Positions 1 to 5,884 of a DNA stretch of 10,199 bases are shown here, in pieces. Made by a program: the position numbers and the translations under genes. The stretch's first letter is position 1. Each line of letters begins with the position of its first letter. The stretch is taken from contig JAPPKI010000547.1 of assembly GCA_028820035.1 (NCBI GenBank), positions 1 to 10,199 of the forward strand. Reading direction: 5' to 3'. The notes under the pieces were generated by a model. It did not search any database. It was not told where the DNA came from and saw only the letters and a program-made list of their open reading frames with translations. The DNA is from a bacterium (lineage in GTDB: Bacteria > Actinomycetota > Acidimicrobiia > Acidimicrobiales > Bin134).

Positions 1-92
1 TACCGGGGCTCGAACACATGGATCGGCACCACCATGGTGGGCAACAGCACCATCCCCAGTGGGAACATGGGCATCGTGGTTGCCTCGGTCAT
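1..92 (-). CDS. LON substrate-binding (N-terminal) domain protein, 5' part only
   Basis: This is the first 30 codons of a leftward gene cut by the window edge. The visible protein reads MTEATTMPMFPLG, then VLLPTMVVPIHVFEPRY. It matches the opening of the LON substrate-binding domain (PF02190; typical form FPLG-x-VLLPG-x-x-LPLHIFEPRY). This domain occurs at the N-terminus of Lon protease and as a small stand-alone cytoplasmic protein. Which of these this is cannot be seen, although a start directly on the domain fits both. The start could be the ATG at 92, or the in-frame ATG at 74, which has a better ribosome-binding site (GAGG, 8 nt upstream). The gene lies 23 bp after the stop of the DacB-like gene on the same strand, so it is probably the fourth gene of that run. 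Plus-strand frame 1 is also open here (stop at 100-102) but shows no family resemblance. Confidence 0.82.
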   Translation of the reverse strand, partial: MTEATTMPMFPLGMVLLPTMVVPIHVFEPR

Positions 93-115
93 CTTGGGGT
101 GATCCAGCGTCGACG

Positions 116-1618
116 TCAGCCGAGCCGAAGTGGTGCTAGTTGGATGTCGTCGAGGGTCGGCTTCGCTTCCAGGCTGGCCAAATGGCCGACGACACGGCTC
201 TCAAGTTCCTTCAGAGCCTGGTTGTCCAGCGTGCCCTGCTGGTTGGCGATGAAAGCGAAGGTCAACTCTTGGCCACGGCCGATGTCGATATACCCCATCA
301 TCACCGAAGTGCCCGATGTCCCGCCTGACAGCGCTCTGATCCGCCCGGGGTTATCGACGCTGGTGAATCGGCTCTGAAGCGGTCCGGCCTCGGCGGCGGT
401 GGGCAGCAACTCACGGAACAGCGGGGCGTACTCATTGCTGTCTAGGAGTGCCGTGAACACCGGGCAGGTGGCCACATTGTCCGGATCAAGTCCCGAGCCG
501 TCATCGAATTTGAGTGGTTGGAACTGATCGGAGTTGATCCCGACCCTGGCCAGCGTGTTGTTCATCGCCTGAAGTCCGGCTTGGGTGCTGCCCACCCCTG
601 TGGTGACCCACCCTATTTCCTTGATCAGCATCTCAATGGTCTCGATATCCCGGTTGTCGAGAATCTGCCGATAGTGGGCAGAAAGCGGCGCTGATTCGAT
701 TGACGCCAGGATGTAGAGCTCTTCTCCCTCCGGCACTCCCTCCGAGCGGGGGGTGCGGCGTATGACCACGTCCCGCGCCTCGAGCATGTCGTCGAACAGC
801 GCCGCGGCATACCACGGTGGATCGTCCGCGACCACATAACCAACCACCTCCTCATTGGCTTGAGTCGCGGTCTCTTCGGCTTCTAGCTCTGGATCCGAAA
901 CCGGGAACTGCCGCCAGCCGTCGTCGAATTGCAAAGCCAGCAGGGTGCCGATGTTCTGGGACTCAATGGTCTCCTCCGGCCATGAACCGTAAAACAGGTC
1001 GTCATAGCGGGTGGCGTCGCCCACCACCGCACCTGTCACCAGCGCCAAGCCATCGTCCACTAGATCCTGAGCCAGTTCCTCGATGGGAGTGCGGAGTTGG
1101 TTCTGGCCCAATTCCAGGGTGGCAGCAAACTCGCGGGTCAACAACAAGGGGTCGCCTCCACCGACTAAGTAGACATCTCCGTTGATCACGCCGCCCTCCA
1201 TGGGAACGACCGACTGGACCGAGGTTGTAAAGGTGTGATCAGGTCCCAACGTCTGGTGAGCTGTGGCCAGGGTGAGCAGCAAGGTGGCATCAGAAGGTGA
1301 AACCGGAATGTTGGTGTAACCGTTCTCGCGAGGGTCAAAGGAGCTTCCATTCTGAGTCACATGGAGGCATGCAGAGACGGGGGAGCTAGCCATCAACTCG
1401 TCCAAAGTGTCGAAGAAGTCAGGCTCAGTGAGCGACGGGGCCAGCACGGAGGTGAGACGGCGGGTGGAGACCAAAGGAGTACCCACACCCGGCGGAACAG
1501 TGTCGTCGGTGGCCACCTCCCCCAGATCGTCATGAAGCTGGTCGCTGAGCTGGTTCGAGCCGAATAGCGCGGCAAGGGCAATCACAAGCAGCAGAACGGG
1601 CATCACGATTCGGCGCAC
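116..1618 (-). CDS. DacB/PBP4-family (peptidase S13) protein lacking all catalytic residues
   Basis: This 500-aa protein belongs to the family of D-alanyl-D-alanine carboxypeptidase/endopeptidases that trim peptidoglycan outside the membrane. Residues 2-3 (RR) followed by a hydrophobic stretch at about 6-20 form a signal anchor. Family landmarks are clear: LGPDHTFTT near 124, VYLVGGGDPLL at 149-159, GAVVGDATRYD near 196, DGSGLDPDN at 373-381 and a GYID strand near 442. The catalytic motifs are gone. The SxxK position reads D110-A-T-L113, SxN reads L320-D-N322, and KTG reads L430-S-G432. No lysine occurs before residue 333. The enzyme chemistry is therefore almost certainly absent, and a binding, scaffolding or regulatory role at the cell wall is inferred. 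The GTG start at 1618 is chosen because AGGA lies 8 nt upstream, the upstream stop is 5 bp away and the signal anchor begins at once. An in-frame ATG at 1663 would add 15 residues and overlap the upstream gene by 40 bp. The frame is intact, so it is not an obvious pseudogene. Confidence 0.85.
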   Translation of the reverse strand: MRRIVMPVLLLVIALAALFGSNQLSDQLHDDLGEVATDDTVPPGVGTPLVSTRRLTSVLAPSLTEPDFFDTLDELMASSPVSACLHVTQNGSSFDPRENGYTNIPVSPSDATLLLTLATAHQTLGPDHTFTTSVQSVVPMEGGVINGDVYLVGGGDPLLLTREFAATLELGQNQLRTPIEELAQDLVDDGLALVTGAVVGDATRYDDLFYGSWPEETIESQNIGTLLALQFDDGWRQFPVSDPELEAEETATQANEEVVGYVVADDPPWYAAALFDDMLEARDVVIRRTPRSEGVPEGEELYILASIESAPLSAHYRQILDNRDIETIEMLIKEIGWVTTGVGSTQAGLQAMNNTLARVGINSDQFQPLKFDDGSGLDPDNVATCPVFTALLDSNEYAPLFRELLPTAAEAGPLQSRFTSVDNPGRIRALSGGTSGTSVMMGYIDIGRGQELTFAFIANQQGTLDNQALKELESRVVGHLASLEAKPTLDDIQLAPLRLG

Positions 1619-1623
1619 TGGAA

Positions 1624-3087
1624 TTATCCTAGGAGGCGCTTGCGCCAGCGGGCGTACCACCACAGGTGGTGCAAAGCTCTCACCGCCCGGTCAGCGGAAG
1701 GAAAGCAATAGCTGCCCTGGGCCGCCAGCGTGGCCGGGCCGGCGTTGTCAGGCTGGGTTATCCCCAGTTCGGTCGCGGCCAAAATGGGCTTGCCCGTTCG
1801 AGCGGAGGCATCGGCTGCGGCTTGGGCGAAGCGTCTGTCCTGGCGCTCATGGTACTCACAGATACGGGCCAGTTCGGCCGCCTCGAAGTACGGGCCCGAC
1901 CGCAAGTGGGACGCAGTATTGGCTTGAATCCCCATACCCAGATAAATCACCGCGTCGACTTCTGGATGATCGGCAACCAGGTCAATGACCTCGGGAATGG
2001 TGTCGCGGCTCTCGCCCCCAGCCAGGTCGATCGGATTGCTGCGACTCCAGCGGGGCGGTACCAACCCATCGATGGCCTCCTTCAAGTCAGCGGGGAGGGG
2101 AATCAACTCAAGTTTCGACTTCGAGAGCGCGTCAGCGGCGATAACCCCCCATCCGCCCGCGCTGGAAAGCACCAGAGTACGGGGCCCCGCAGGAAGGGGC
2201 TGGGTGGCGAAGGCAGCCACCGCGTCATAGGCCTCTTCGATGGTTTGAGCCCGTACCGCACCGCTCTGGCGAACCATCCCGTCGAAAATCCGATCGTCGG
2301 TTGCCAGCGCTCCCGTGTGGCTGGCCGCGGCCTGCGCTCCCCGCGGGGTGGTGCCCCCTTTGACCAGTACGACTGGCTTTGCCGCTGCCACTCTCTTGAC
2401 AGCTGCGGCAAATGCTGGGCCGTCTTCCACTCCTTCGACATAGGCAGCCATGGCCTTGGTATGGGGATCGCCGGCAAACCACACGAGATAGTCCACTACT
2501 CCCAACATGGCGGCGTTTCCCGCACTCACCGCTCGGCTGATGCCGACTCCGCTCTGTGCCGCGTAGTTCATGAACGCCGAGACCAGATTGCCCGACTGGC
2601 TGGCTACTGCAATCGGCCCAGGGGGCGGAATGGGCGCCACGATCTGGGCAGCCAGCTTGGCCGGATTGGAAATCAGCCCCTGCCCATTCGGCCCCGCCAC
2701 CACCATGCCCAGCGACCGGGCCAGTTGCACCAGTTCCTCTTCGGCTCGAGCCCCTTCGGAACCTGCCTCCCGAAAGCCACCTGAGGCGATGAATGCCGCG
2801 CCAATCCCTCTGCTGGCCGCCGATCTCAAGATCTCAGAGCACGTGTGGGGCGGAGTGCAGACGAAGACCAGGTCGGCTGCCCCCTCTGGTATATCGGCGA
2901 CCGACTCCAATGCCTTGACTCCCAAAATGCTGGGTTGATCGGGGTTGGTGGCGTAGACCGGCCCGTCGAACCCTCCGGCCAACACGTTGTGAAGAGCAAC
3001 GAATCCGAACTTGCCTGGATGCGTGGAGGCGCCAGCTACCACGATGCCCTGGGGGTTGAACAGAAGATCTAACGGTGGCCGACTCAT
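1624..3087 (-). CDS. ADP-forming acyl-CoA (acetate-CoA ligase type) synthetase, CoA-binding alpha subunit
   Basis: This 487-aa cytoplasmic protein resembles the alpha subunit of NDP-forming acyl-CoA synthetases, relatives of succinyl-CoA ligase. They interconvert acyl-CoA, ADP and phosphate with free acid, CoA and ATP. An N-terminal CoA-binding Rossmann domain starts with GIVVAGASTHPGKFG (14-28), followed by VFVCTPP (74-80) and AGPNGQGLIS (131-140). The succinyl-CoA-ligase-like part has VASQSGNLVSAF (161-172) and AGNAA (189-193). The histidine in AASHTGALA, His257, is the expected phosphohistidine. A second ligase-CoA-like domain follows (VLSSAGGWGVIAAD, 306-319; RSNPIDLAGGES, 349-360). One oddity is that the usual GPNCxG motif reads GPNGQG here. 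The ATG at 3087 overlaps the stop of the ATP-grasp gene (ATGA), which fixes the start. Open frame continuing upstream to 3588 is only the alternative frame of the beta-subunit gene. The true acid substrate (acetate, branched, aryl or fatty acid) cannot be told. Confidence 0.88.
   Translation of the reverse strand: MSRPPLDLLFNPQGIVVAGASTHPGKFGFVALHNVLAGGFDGPVYATNPDQPSILGVKALESVADIPEGAADLVFVCTPPHTCSEILRSAASRGIGAAFIASGGFREAGSEGARAEEELVQLARSLGMVVAGPNGQGLISNPAKLAAQIVAPIPPPGPIAVASQSGNLVSAFMNYAAQSGVGISRAVSAGNAAMLGVVDYLVWFAGDPHTKAMAAYVEGVEDGPAFAAAVKRVAAAKPVVLVKGGTTPRGAQAAASHTGALATDDRIFDGMVRQSGAVRAQTIEEAYDAVAAFATQPLPAGPRTLVLSSAGGWGVIAADALSKSKLELIPLPADLKEAIDGLVPPRWSRSNPIDLAGGESRDTIPEVIDLVADHPEVDAVIYLGMGIQANTASHLRSGPYFEAAELARICEYHERQDRRFAQAAADASARTGKPILAATELGITQPDNAGPATLAAQGSYCFPSADRAVRALHHLWWYARWRKRLLG
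1627..1630 (-). promoter_or_regulatory. Ribosome-binding site that decides the DacB-like start
   Basis: AGGA on the minus strand runs directly into the TAA stop of the CoA-binding subunit gene (AGGATAA). It lies 8 nt before the GTG at 1618. This supports the GTG start over the upstream ATG at 1663 and suggests coupling of termination and re-initiation between the two genes. Confidence 0.6.
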
Positions 3088-3737
3088 GAGCCCGTCGTCA
3101 CCACCAGAGCGTCCACAGCCACCGGCAGCCCGTCCCGGATCACCAGGGGATTTACATCGACGGCCTCGACCCCTTCCCCTCCCCCGGCGCGAGCCAAGCC
3201 CAACAACGAGTCCACCAACGCACCCTGGTCCACCGCAGGTTCGCCCCGGAGCGGAGCCATGAGGGCGGGGATGTCCAAGTCTTCGATCATGTCCTTGCAG
3301 TCGGCCTCGCTCACCGGAAGAAGCCGGAACACTGCCTCCCCCACTGCTTCGGCCAGAACCCCTCCCAAACCGAGCATGAGCGCGGGACCGAACTGCTCGG
3401 TGTGTACTACGCCGGCAATGAACTCTCGATACCCGGCAACCATCTCCGATACCAGCAGGGCCACCTCGCCGTCGTCTTCGACGGCTGCGGCCAGCAGCTC
3501 GTCGGCTGCGGTGCGCACCGCAGCGGAGTTGTCGAGACCCAGCCGCACCAACCCCCGTTCGCTCTTGTGTGCCAGCGACGAGCCGCACAGCTTTACCGCC
3601 ACCGGACCGCCGATTTCGACCGCTGCGGCCACCGCCTCGTCAGCTGAGCGCGCCAGTTTGTCTCTGCTCACGGCAACGCCATGGCGAGCGAGAAGCTGCT
3701 TCGACTCGAACTCCGACAACACCCCCACCCCGAACAC
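3084..3737 (-). CDS. ADP-forming acyl-CoA synthetase, ATP-grasp beta subunit
   Basis: This 217-aa protein is an ATP-grasp domain of the kind found as the beta subunit, or C-terminal part, of ADP-forming acetyl-CoA synthetases. It binds the nucleotide and receives the phosphate carried by the histidine of the partner subunit. Visible motifs are SEFESKQLLARHGV (8-21, the usual opening), PVAVKLCGSSLAHKSERGL (45-63) with the conserved His57 of the HKS motif, and EMVAGYREFIAGV (98-110). FGPALMLGLGGVLAE (116-130) and DVNPLVI (194-200), the metal-binding end of the fold, follow. Length fits a stand-alone beta subunit. The GTG at 3737 is the first start after an in-frame TGA at 3762-3764. A GGGGAG stretch upstream is rather distant (about 15 nt), so the GTG codons at 3728 or 3722 are possible alternatives. 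It is probably the first gene of the leftward run and overlaps the alpha gene by 4 bp, consistent with equal production of both subunits. Confidence 0.87.
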   Translation of the reverse strand: MFGVGVLSEFESKQLLARHGVAVSRDKLARSADEAVAAAVEIGGPVAVKLCGSSLAHKSERGLVRLGLDNSAAVRTAADELLAAAVEDDGEVALLVSEMVAGYREFIAGVVHTEQFGPALMLGLGGVLAEAVGEAVFRLLPVSEADCKDMIEDLDIPALMAPLRGEPAVDQGALVDSLLGLARAGGGEGVEAVDVNPLVIRDGLPVAVDALVVTTGS

Positions 3738-3767
3738 GCTACTTGCCTGTCTCTCCCCTTCTCACCC

Positions 3768-3783
3768 TGACGCCTCAGCGTTA
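3768..3783. repeat. 16-bp imperfect palindrome in the divergent promoter region, possible operator
   Basis: TGACGC-CTCA-GCGTTA is a dyad with 6-bp arms and one mismatch around a 4-bp centre. It lies 31 bp upstream of the beta-subunit start and overlaps the weak -10 candidate for the leftward genes. This is the size and position expected of a dimeric repressor site. A 6-bp arm pair can arise by chance in GC-rich DNA, so this is tentative. Confidence 0.3.
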
Positions 3784-3882
3784 GGCACTAGGTTCTGGGT
3801 TGTTCAACCTTCATGTAACCCCCCTCTGTCCTCTAGGGTCACATCCGTGGCTGTTGCAATCAGCAGCCGGTCCTAACCCATT

Positions 3883-3887
3883 GGGAG
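3883..3887 (+). promoter_or_regulatory. Ribosome-binding site that decides the desaturase start
   Basis: GGGAG lies 8 nt before the GTG at 3896. The open frame could extend back to a TTG at 3800, but that start has no comparable site. The extra 32 codons also resemble no desaturase and would occupy most of the divergent promoter region. Confidence 0.55.
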
Positions 3888-3895
3888 TTCAACTC

Positions 3896-4648
3896 GTGCA
3901 GATAGTGATCGCGATTGCGGTAGGCCTCGCCCTTACCCAGCTGGCCAATCTCGCCACCACCGTGTACTTGCACCGGGACCTGGCCCATAAGGCTGTTCAG
4001 ATGCATCCGGCCATTCGCAGCTTTTTCAAAGTGTTCCTCTGGATGGCGACCGGAATCTCAGCCCGGCAGTGGGCCGCAGTCCACCGCAAGCACCATGCGT
4101 ACACCGATGCCCCTGAAGACCCCCACTCACCAGCCCGGTTGGGCTGGCTTCGCGTGCAGCTCACCAATGCCGCCCTCTATCGGCGATCGGCCCGCGACCC
4201 CCGCACCACTGAGCGCTACGCCAAAGACATCCCCATCACCCTGCCCGACCGCATCCTGCTAAACCGGGGGATCATCGGTTTGGCCTTGGGAGTCGCCATC
4301 CTGGTGTTGTGGCTGGGCTGGGTGCCCGGCCTAGTGGCCTCAGCGGTCCATACCGTGGGTTATATCGGCTTGGGTGGCTCGGTAAACGGGGTGGCCCACA
4401 CATTCGGCCGCCGGCCGTTCGACAACAGCGCCACCAACGTCACCTGGTTGGCCTGGCTCACCTGCGGCGAGGGCTACCACAACAACCACCATGCCGCCCC
4501 AACATCGGCTCGCTTCGCCCGACGTTGGCACCAATTCGACCTGGGCTGGTGGTTCATCTGCATGGCCAGCTGGCTCGGTTTGGCTCAAATTCGCCATGCC
4601 GACGTCGACGCGCTGGCCTCTCGCTCCACCACATCTGCTCAGGTTTGA
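3896..4648 (+). CDS. Membrane fatty-acyl desaturase (acyl-CoA desaturase-like)
   Basis: This 250-aa integral membrane protein belongs to the stearoyl-CoA desaturase-like di-iron family. The family inserts a cis double bond, typically delta-9, into acyl chains using O2 and an electron donor, tuning membrane fluidity. All metal-binding boxes are present: HRDLAH (26-31), HRKHH (63-67) and GEGYHNNHH (191-199), plus the NGVAH segment (164-168) that supplies an extra Asn/His ligand in this family. Hydrophobic spans lie at about 2-24, 43-58, 122-145, 148-166 and 214-230. At 250 aa it is at the short end of the family but has every box, so it should be active. No fused cytochrome b5 or ferredoxin domain is visible, so a separate reductase is needed. 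The GTG at 3896 is chosen for its GGGAG site. It is the first rightward gene and is divergent from the acyl-CoA synthetase pair. The exact substrate (acyl-CoA, acyl-ACP or lipid) and position specificity are not determined. Confidence 0.9.
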   Translation: MQIVIAIAVGLALTQLANLATTVYLHRDLAHKAVQMHPAIRSFFKVFLWMATGISARQWAAVHRKHHAYTDAPEDPHSPARLGWLRVQLTNAALYRRSARDPRTTERYAKDIPITLPDRILLNRGIIGLALGVAILVLWLGWVPGLVASAVHTVGYIGLGGSVNGVAHTFGRRPFDNSATNVTWLAWLTCGEGYHNNHHAAPTSARFARRWHQFDLGWWFICMASWLGLAQIRHADVDALASRSTTSAQV

Positions 4649-4715
4649 CGAAGAACCTCCCCCCATTTGTGTAACGCAACGTTTTTCCGCTGACAGAGCG
4701 CGCCGTCGGACTAGC

Positions 4716-5840
4716 GTGCAGGTAGTGAGCAGGTATGGGGCCGCTTTGTCCGAGCATCCTGACTCGGCTAACGCCGCGGGAGAGGTAATCGGCGAGATCC
4801 TCGAAGCGGTGGGACCCTCCCCCGACTTAGCCGTGCTGTTCACCTCGGCCTCCCATCAGGAAGCGATCAACGAAATCGCCGATGCCATCCACCAGGTCTT
4901 GGCTCCGTCTGTTCTCATCGGCACCACCGCGGTGTCGGTGATCGGCGGCCCACTCGAAGTGGAGGAGCGCCCGGCTGTTTCGCTTTGGGCCGCATCCCAA
5001 TGCCCCGCCCGAGCTGTGCGACTCGAAGCAGTCCGCGGCCCCGATGGCTGGGCAGTAGGCGGAATTCCCGTTGATGCCGAAGGAACTCTCCTGGTGATCC
5101 CCGATCCATTCACCTTCCCCAGTGATGCCTTGTTGAATGCGGAACCGCCCATGACCGTGGTGGGAGGTCTGGCCTCAGCCGCCGGCCGACCGGGAGGCAA
5201 TCGCCTGGTTCTGGGCCATCAGGTCTACGACGACGGTGCGGTAGGCGTCATCCTCGATCCCCAGGTAAAGGTTCGCGCCGTTGTCTCTCAGGGTTGTCGC
5301 CCCGTTGGCCAGCCCTTCACCGTGACCAAATCTGAGGACAACATCGTTTCGGAGATGGGAGGCCGCCCGGCGGTGGACCGTCTGCGGGAGACCCTTATGG
5401 CACTGGGCGAGGCCGACCGAGCCCTGGTATCGAGAGGACTCCATATCGGCATTGTCATCGACGAGCACAAATCAGAATTCCACCGGGGCGACTTTTTGAT
5501 CCGAGGATTGATCGGTGCCGACGAGCAAACTGGCGCACTGGCGGTGGGCGACTCGGTCGAAGTCGGTACCACAGTCCAATTCCAAGTGCGGGACGCTGCC
5601 ACCGCTGACGAGGACCTGCGAGAGCTGATGGCTGACGCTTCCGCTGGGTCGGCCTTGGTATTCACGTGCAACGGCAGGGGGACCCACCTGTTCGAAAGTC
5701 CCGACCACGACGCGGCCGTGGTCCACGAGGCTCTGGAGAGAGCGCCGGTGGCCGGAATGTTCTGCGCTGGCGAACTCGGGCCGATCGGGGGTCGCAATTT
5801 CCTCCACGGATTCACCGCTTCGGTGGTGCTGTTCCCATGA
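4716..5840 (+). CDS. FIST domain protein (FIST N plus FIST C), soluble
   Basis: This 374-aa cytoplasmic protein consists of the two FIST halves and little else. FIST_N covers about 5-190, with LAVLFTSASH (38-47), LIGTTAVSVIGG (67-78) and the EVEERPAVSL stretch (81-90). FIST_C covers about 192-374, with QGCRPVGQPFTVTKSEDN (192-209), RGDFLIRGLIG (257-267), VQFQVRDA (287-294) and FTCNGRGTHLF (316-326). The conserved ending, GMFCAGELGPIGGRN followed by HGFTAS, is also present. FIST domains are proposed small-molecule sensors and are often fused to signalling modules. This stand-alone form has no output domain, so its partner is unknown. The GTG at 4716 is preferred (GGA 5 nt upstream, immediately before the domain). 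The frame is open further back into the desaturase gene, but that stretch has no family resemblance. It lies 67 bp after the desaturase and 44 bp before tkt on the same strand, so shared transcription is likely. The domain call is firm, but the function is unknown. Confidence 0.88.
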   Translation: MQVVSRYGAALSEHPDSANAAGEVIGEILEAVGPSPDLAVLFTSASHQEAINEIADAIHQVLAPSVLIGTTAVSVIGGPLEVEERPAVSLWAASQCPARAVRLEAVRGPDGWAVGGIPVDAEGTLLVIPDPFTFPSDALLNAEPPMTVVGGLASAAGRPGGNRLVLGHQVYDDGAVGVILDPQVKVRAVVSQGCRPVGQPFTVTKSEDNIVSEMGGRPAVDRLRETLMALGEADRALVSRGLHIGIVIDEHKSEFHRGDFLIRGLIGADEQTGALAVGDSVEVGTTVQFQVRDAATADEDLRELMADASAGSALVFTCNGRGTHLFESPDHDAAVVHEALERAPVAGMFCAGELGPIGGRNFLHGFTASVVLFP

Positions 5841-5868
5841 CCATCCGACATTTTCCATGACCATCTGA
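5835..5868 (+). repeat. Short tandem duplication across the FIST stop codon
   Basis: CCATGACCATCCGA (5835-5848) recurs as CCATGACCATCTGA (5855-5868) with one change, a 20-bp period. The first copy holds the TGA stop of the FIST gene, and the second lies just before the tkt ribosome-binding site (AAAGGA, 5868-5873). It looks like a small local duplication that lengthened the spacer between the two genes. No hairpin or terminator is evident here. Confidence 0.6.
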
Positions 5869-5884
5869 AAGGACCGGCCGATTT

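Larger units (their letters stand above)
3738..3895. promoter_or_regulatory. Divergent intergenic region between the acyl-CoA synthetase and desaturase genes
   Basis: This is the only gap over 100 bp in the window and the only place where genes diverge, so it must hold the promoters for the leftward run and probably those for the rightward run. A TTGAAC box on the minus strand (3802-3807) with TAACGC 18 bp further on is a weak -35/-10 candidate for the leftward run. On the plus strand, TAGGGT at 3834-3839 is a possible -10 without a good -35. The location follows from gene layout; the exact boxes are guesses. Confidence 0.5.

Noticed and set aside
1..102. Plus-strand frame 1 open to a TGA at 100-102, as a gene end converging on the DacB-like gene
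   Set aside because: The reverse strand of the same bases gives an unmistakable LON-domain start, whereas the plus-strand reading has no family resemblance.
1666..2784. Long plus-strand open frame (372 codons) opposite the CoA-binding subunit
   Set aside because: It is a shadow of GC-rich codon usage: low-complexity, Gly/Arg-rich translation with no motifs, fully antisense to a well-supported gene.
3088..3588. 167-codon N-terminal extension of the CoA-binding subunit frame
   Set aside because: It lies over the ATP-grasp gene in another frame, is Arg/Gly-rich without any family resemblance, and the ATG at 3087 with its ATGA overlap begins exactly at the CoA-binding domain.
3800..3895. N-terminal extension of the desaturase from a TTG at 3800
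   Set aside because: It has no ribosome-binding site, the sequence is unlike desaturase N-termini, and it would fill the divergent promoter region. The GTG at 3896 has GGGAG at ideal spacing.
4645..4673. TTGACG followed by TGTGTA at 17 bp, possible promoter for FIST
   Set aside because: The -35 is good, but the -10 matches the consensus poorly and the box overlaps the desaturase stop. Read-through from the desaturase is at least as likely.
4673..4687. AACG-CAA-CGTT followed by T residues, possible terminator after the desaturase
   Set aside because: The stem is only 4 bp, too weak for an intrinsic terminator.
4491..4715. Extension of the FIST frame back into the desaturase gene
   Set aside because: The first 75 codons are an alternate frame of the desaturase end and the intergenic gap. 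FIST similarity begins right after the GTG at 4716.
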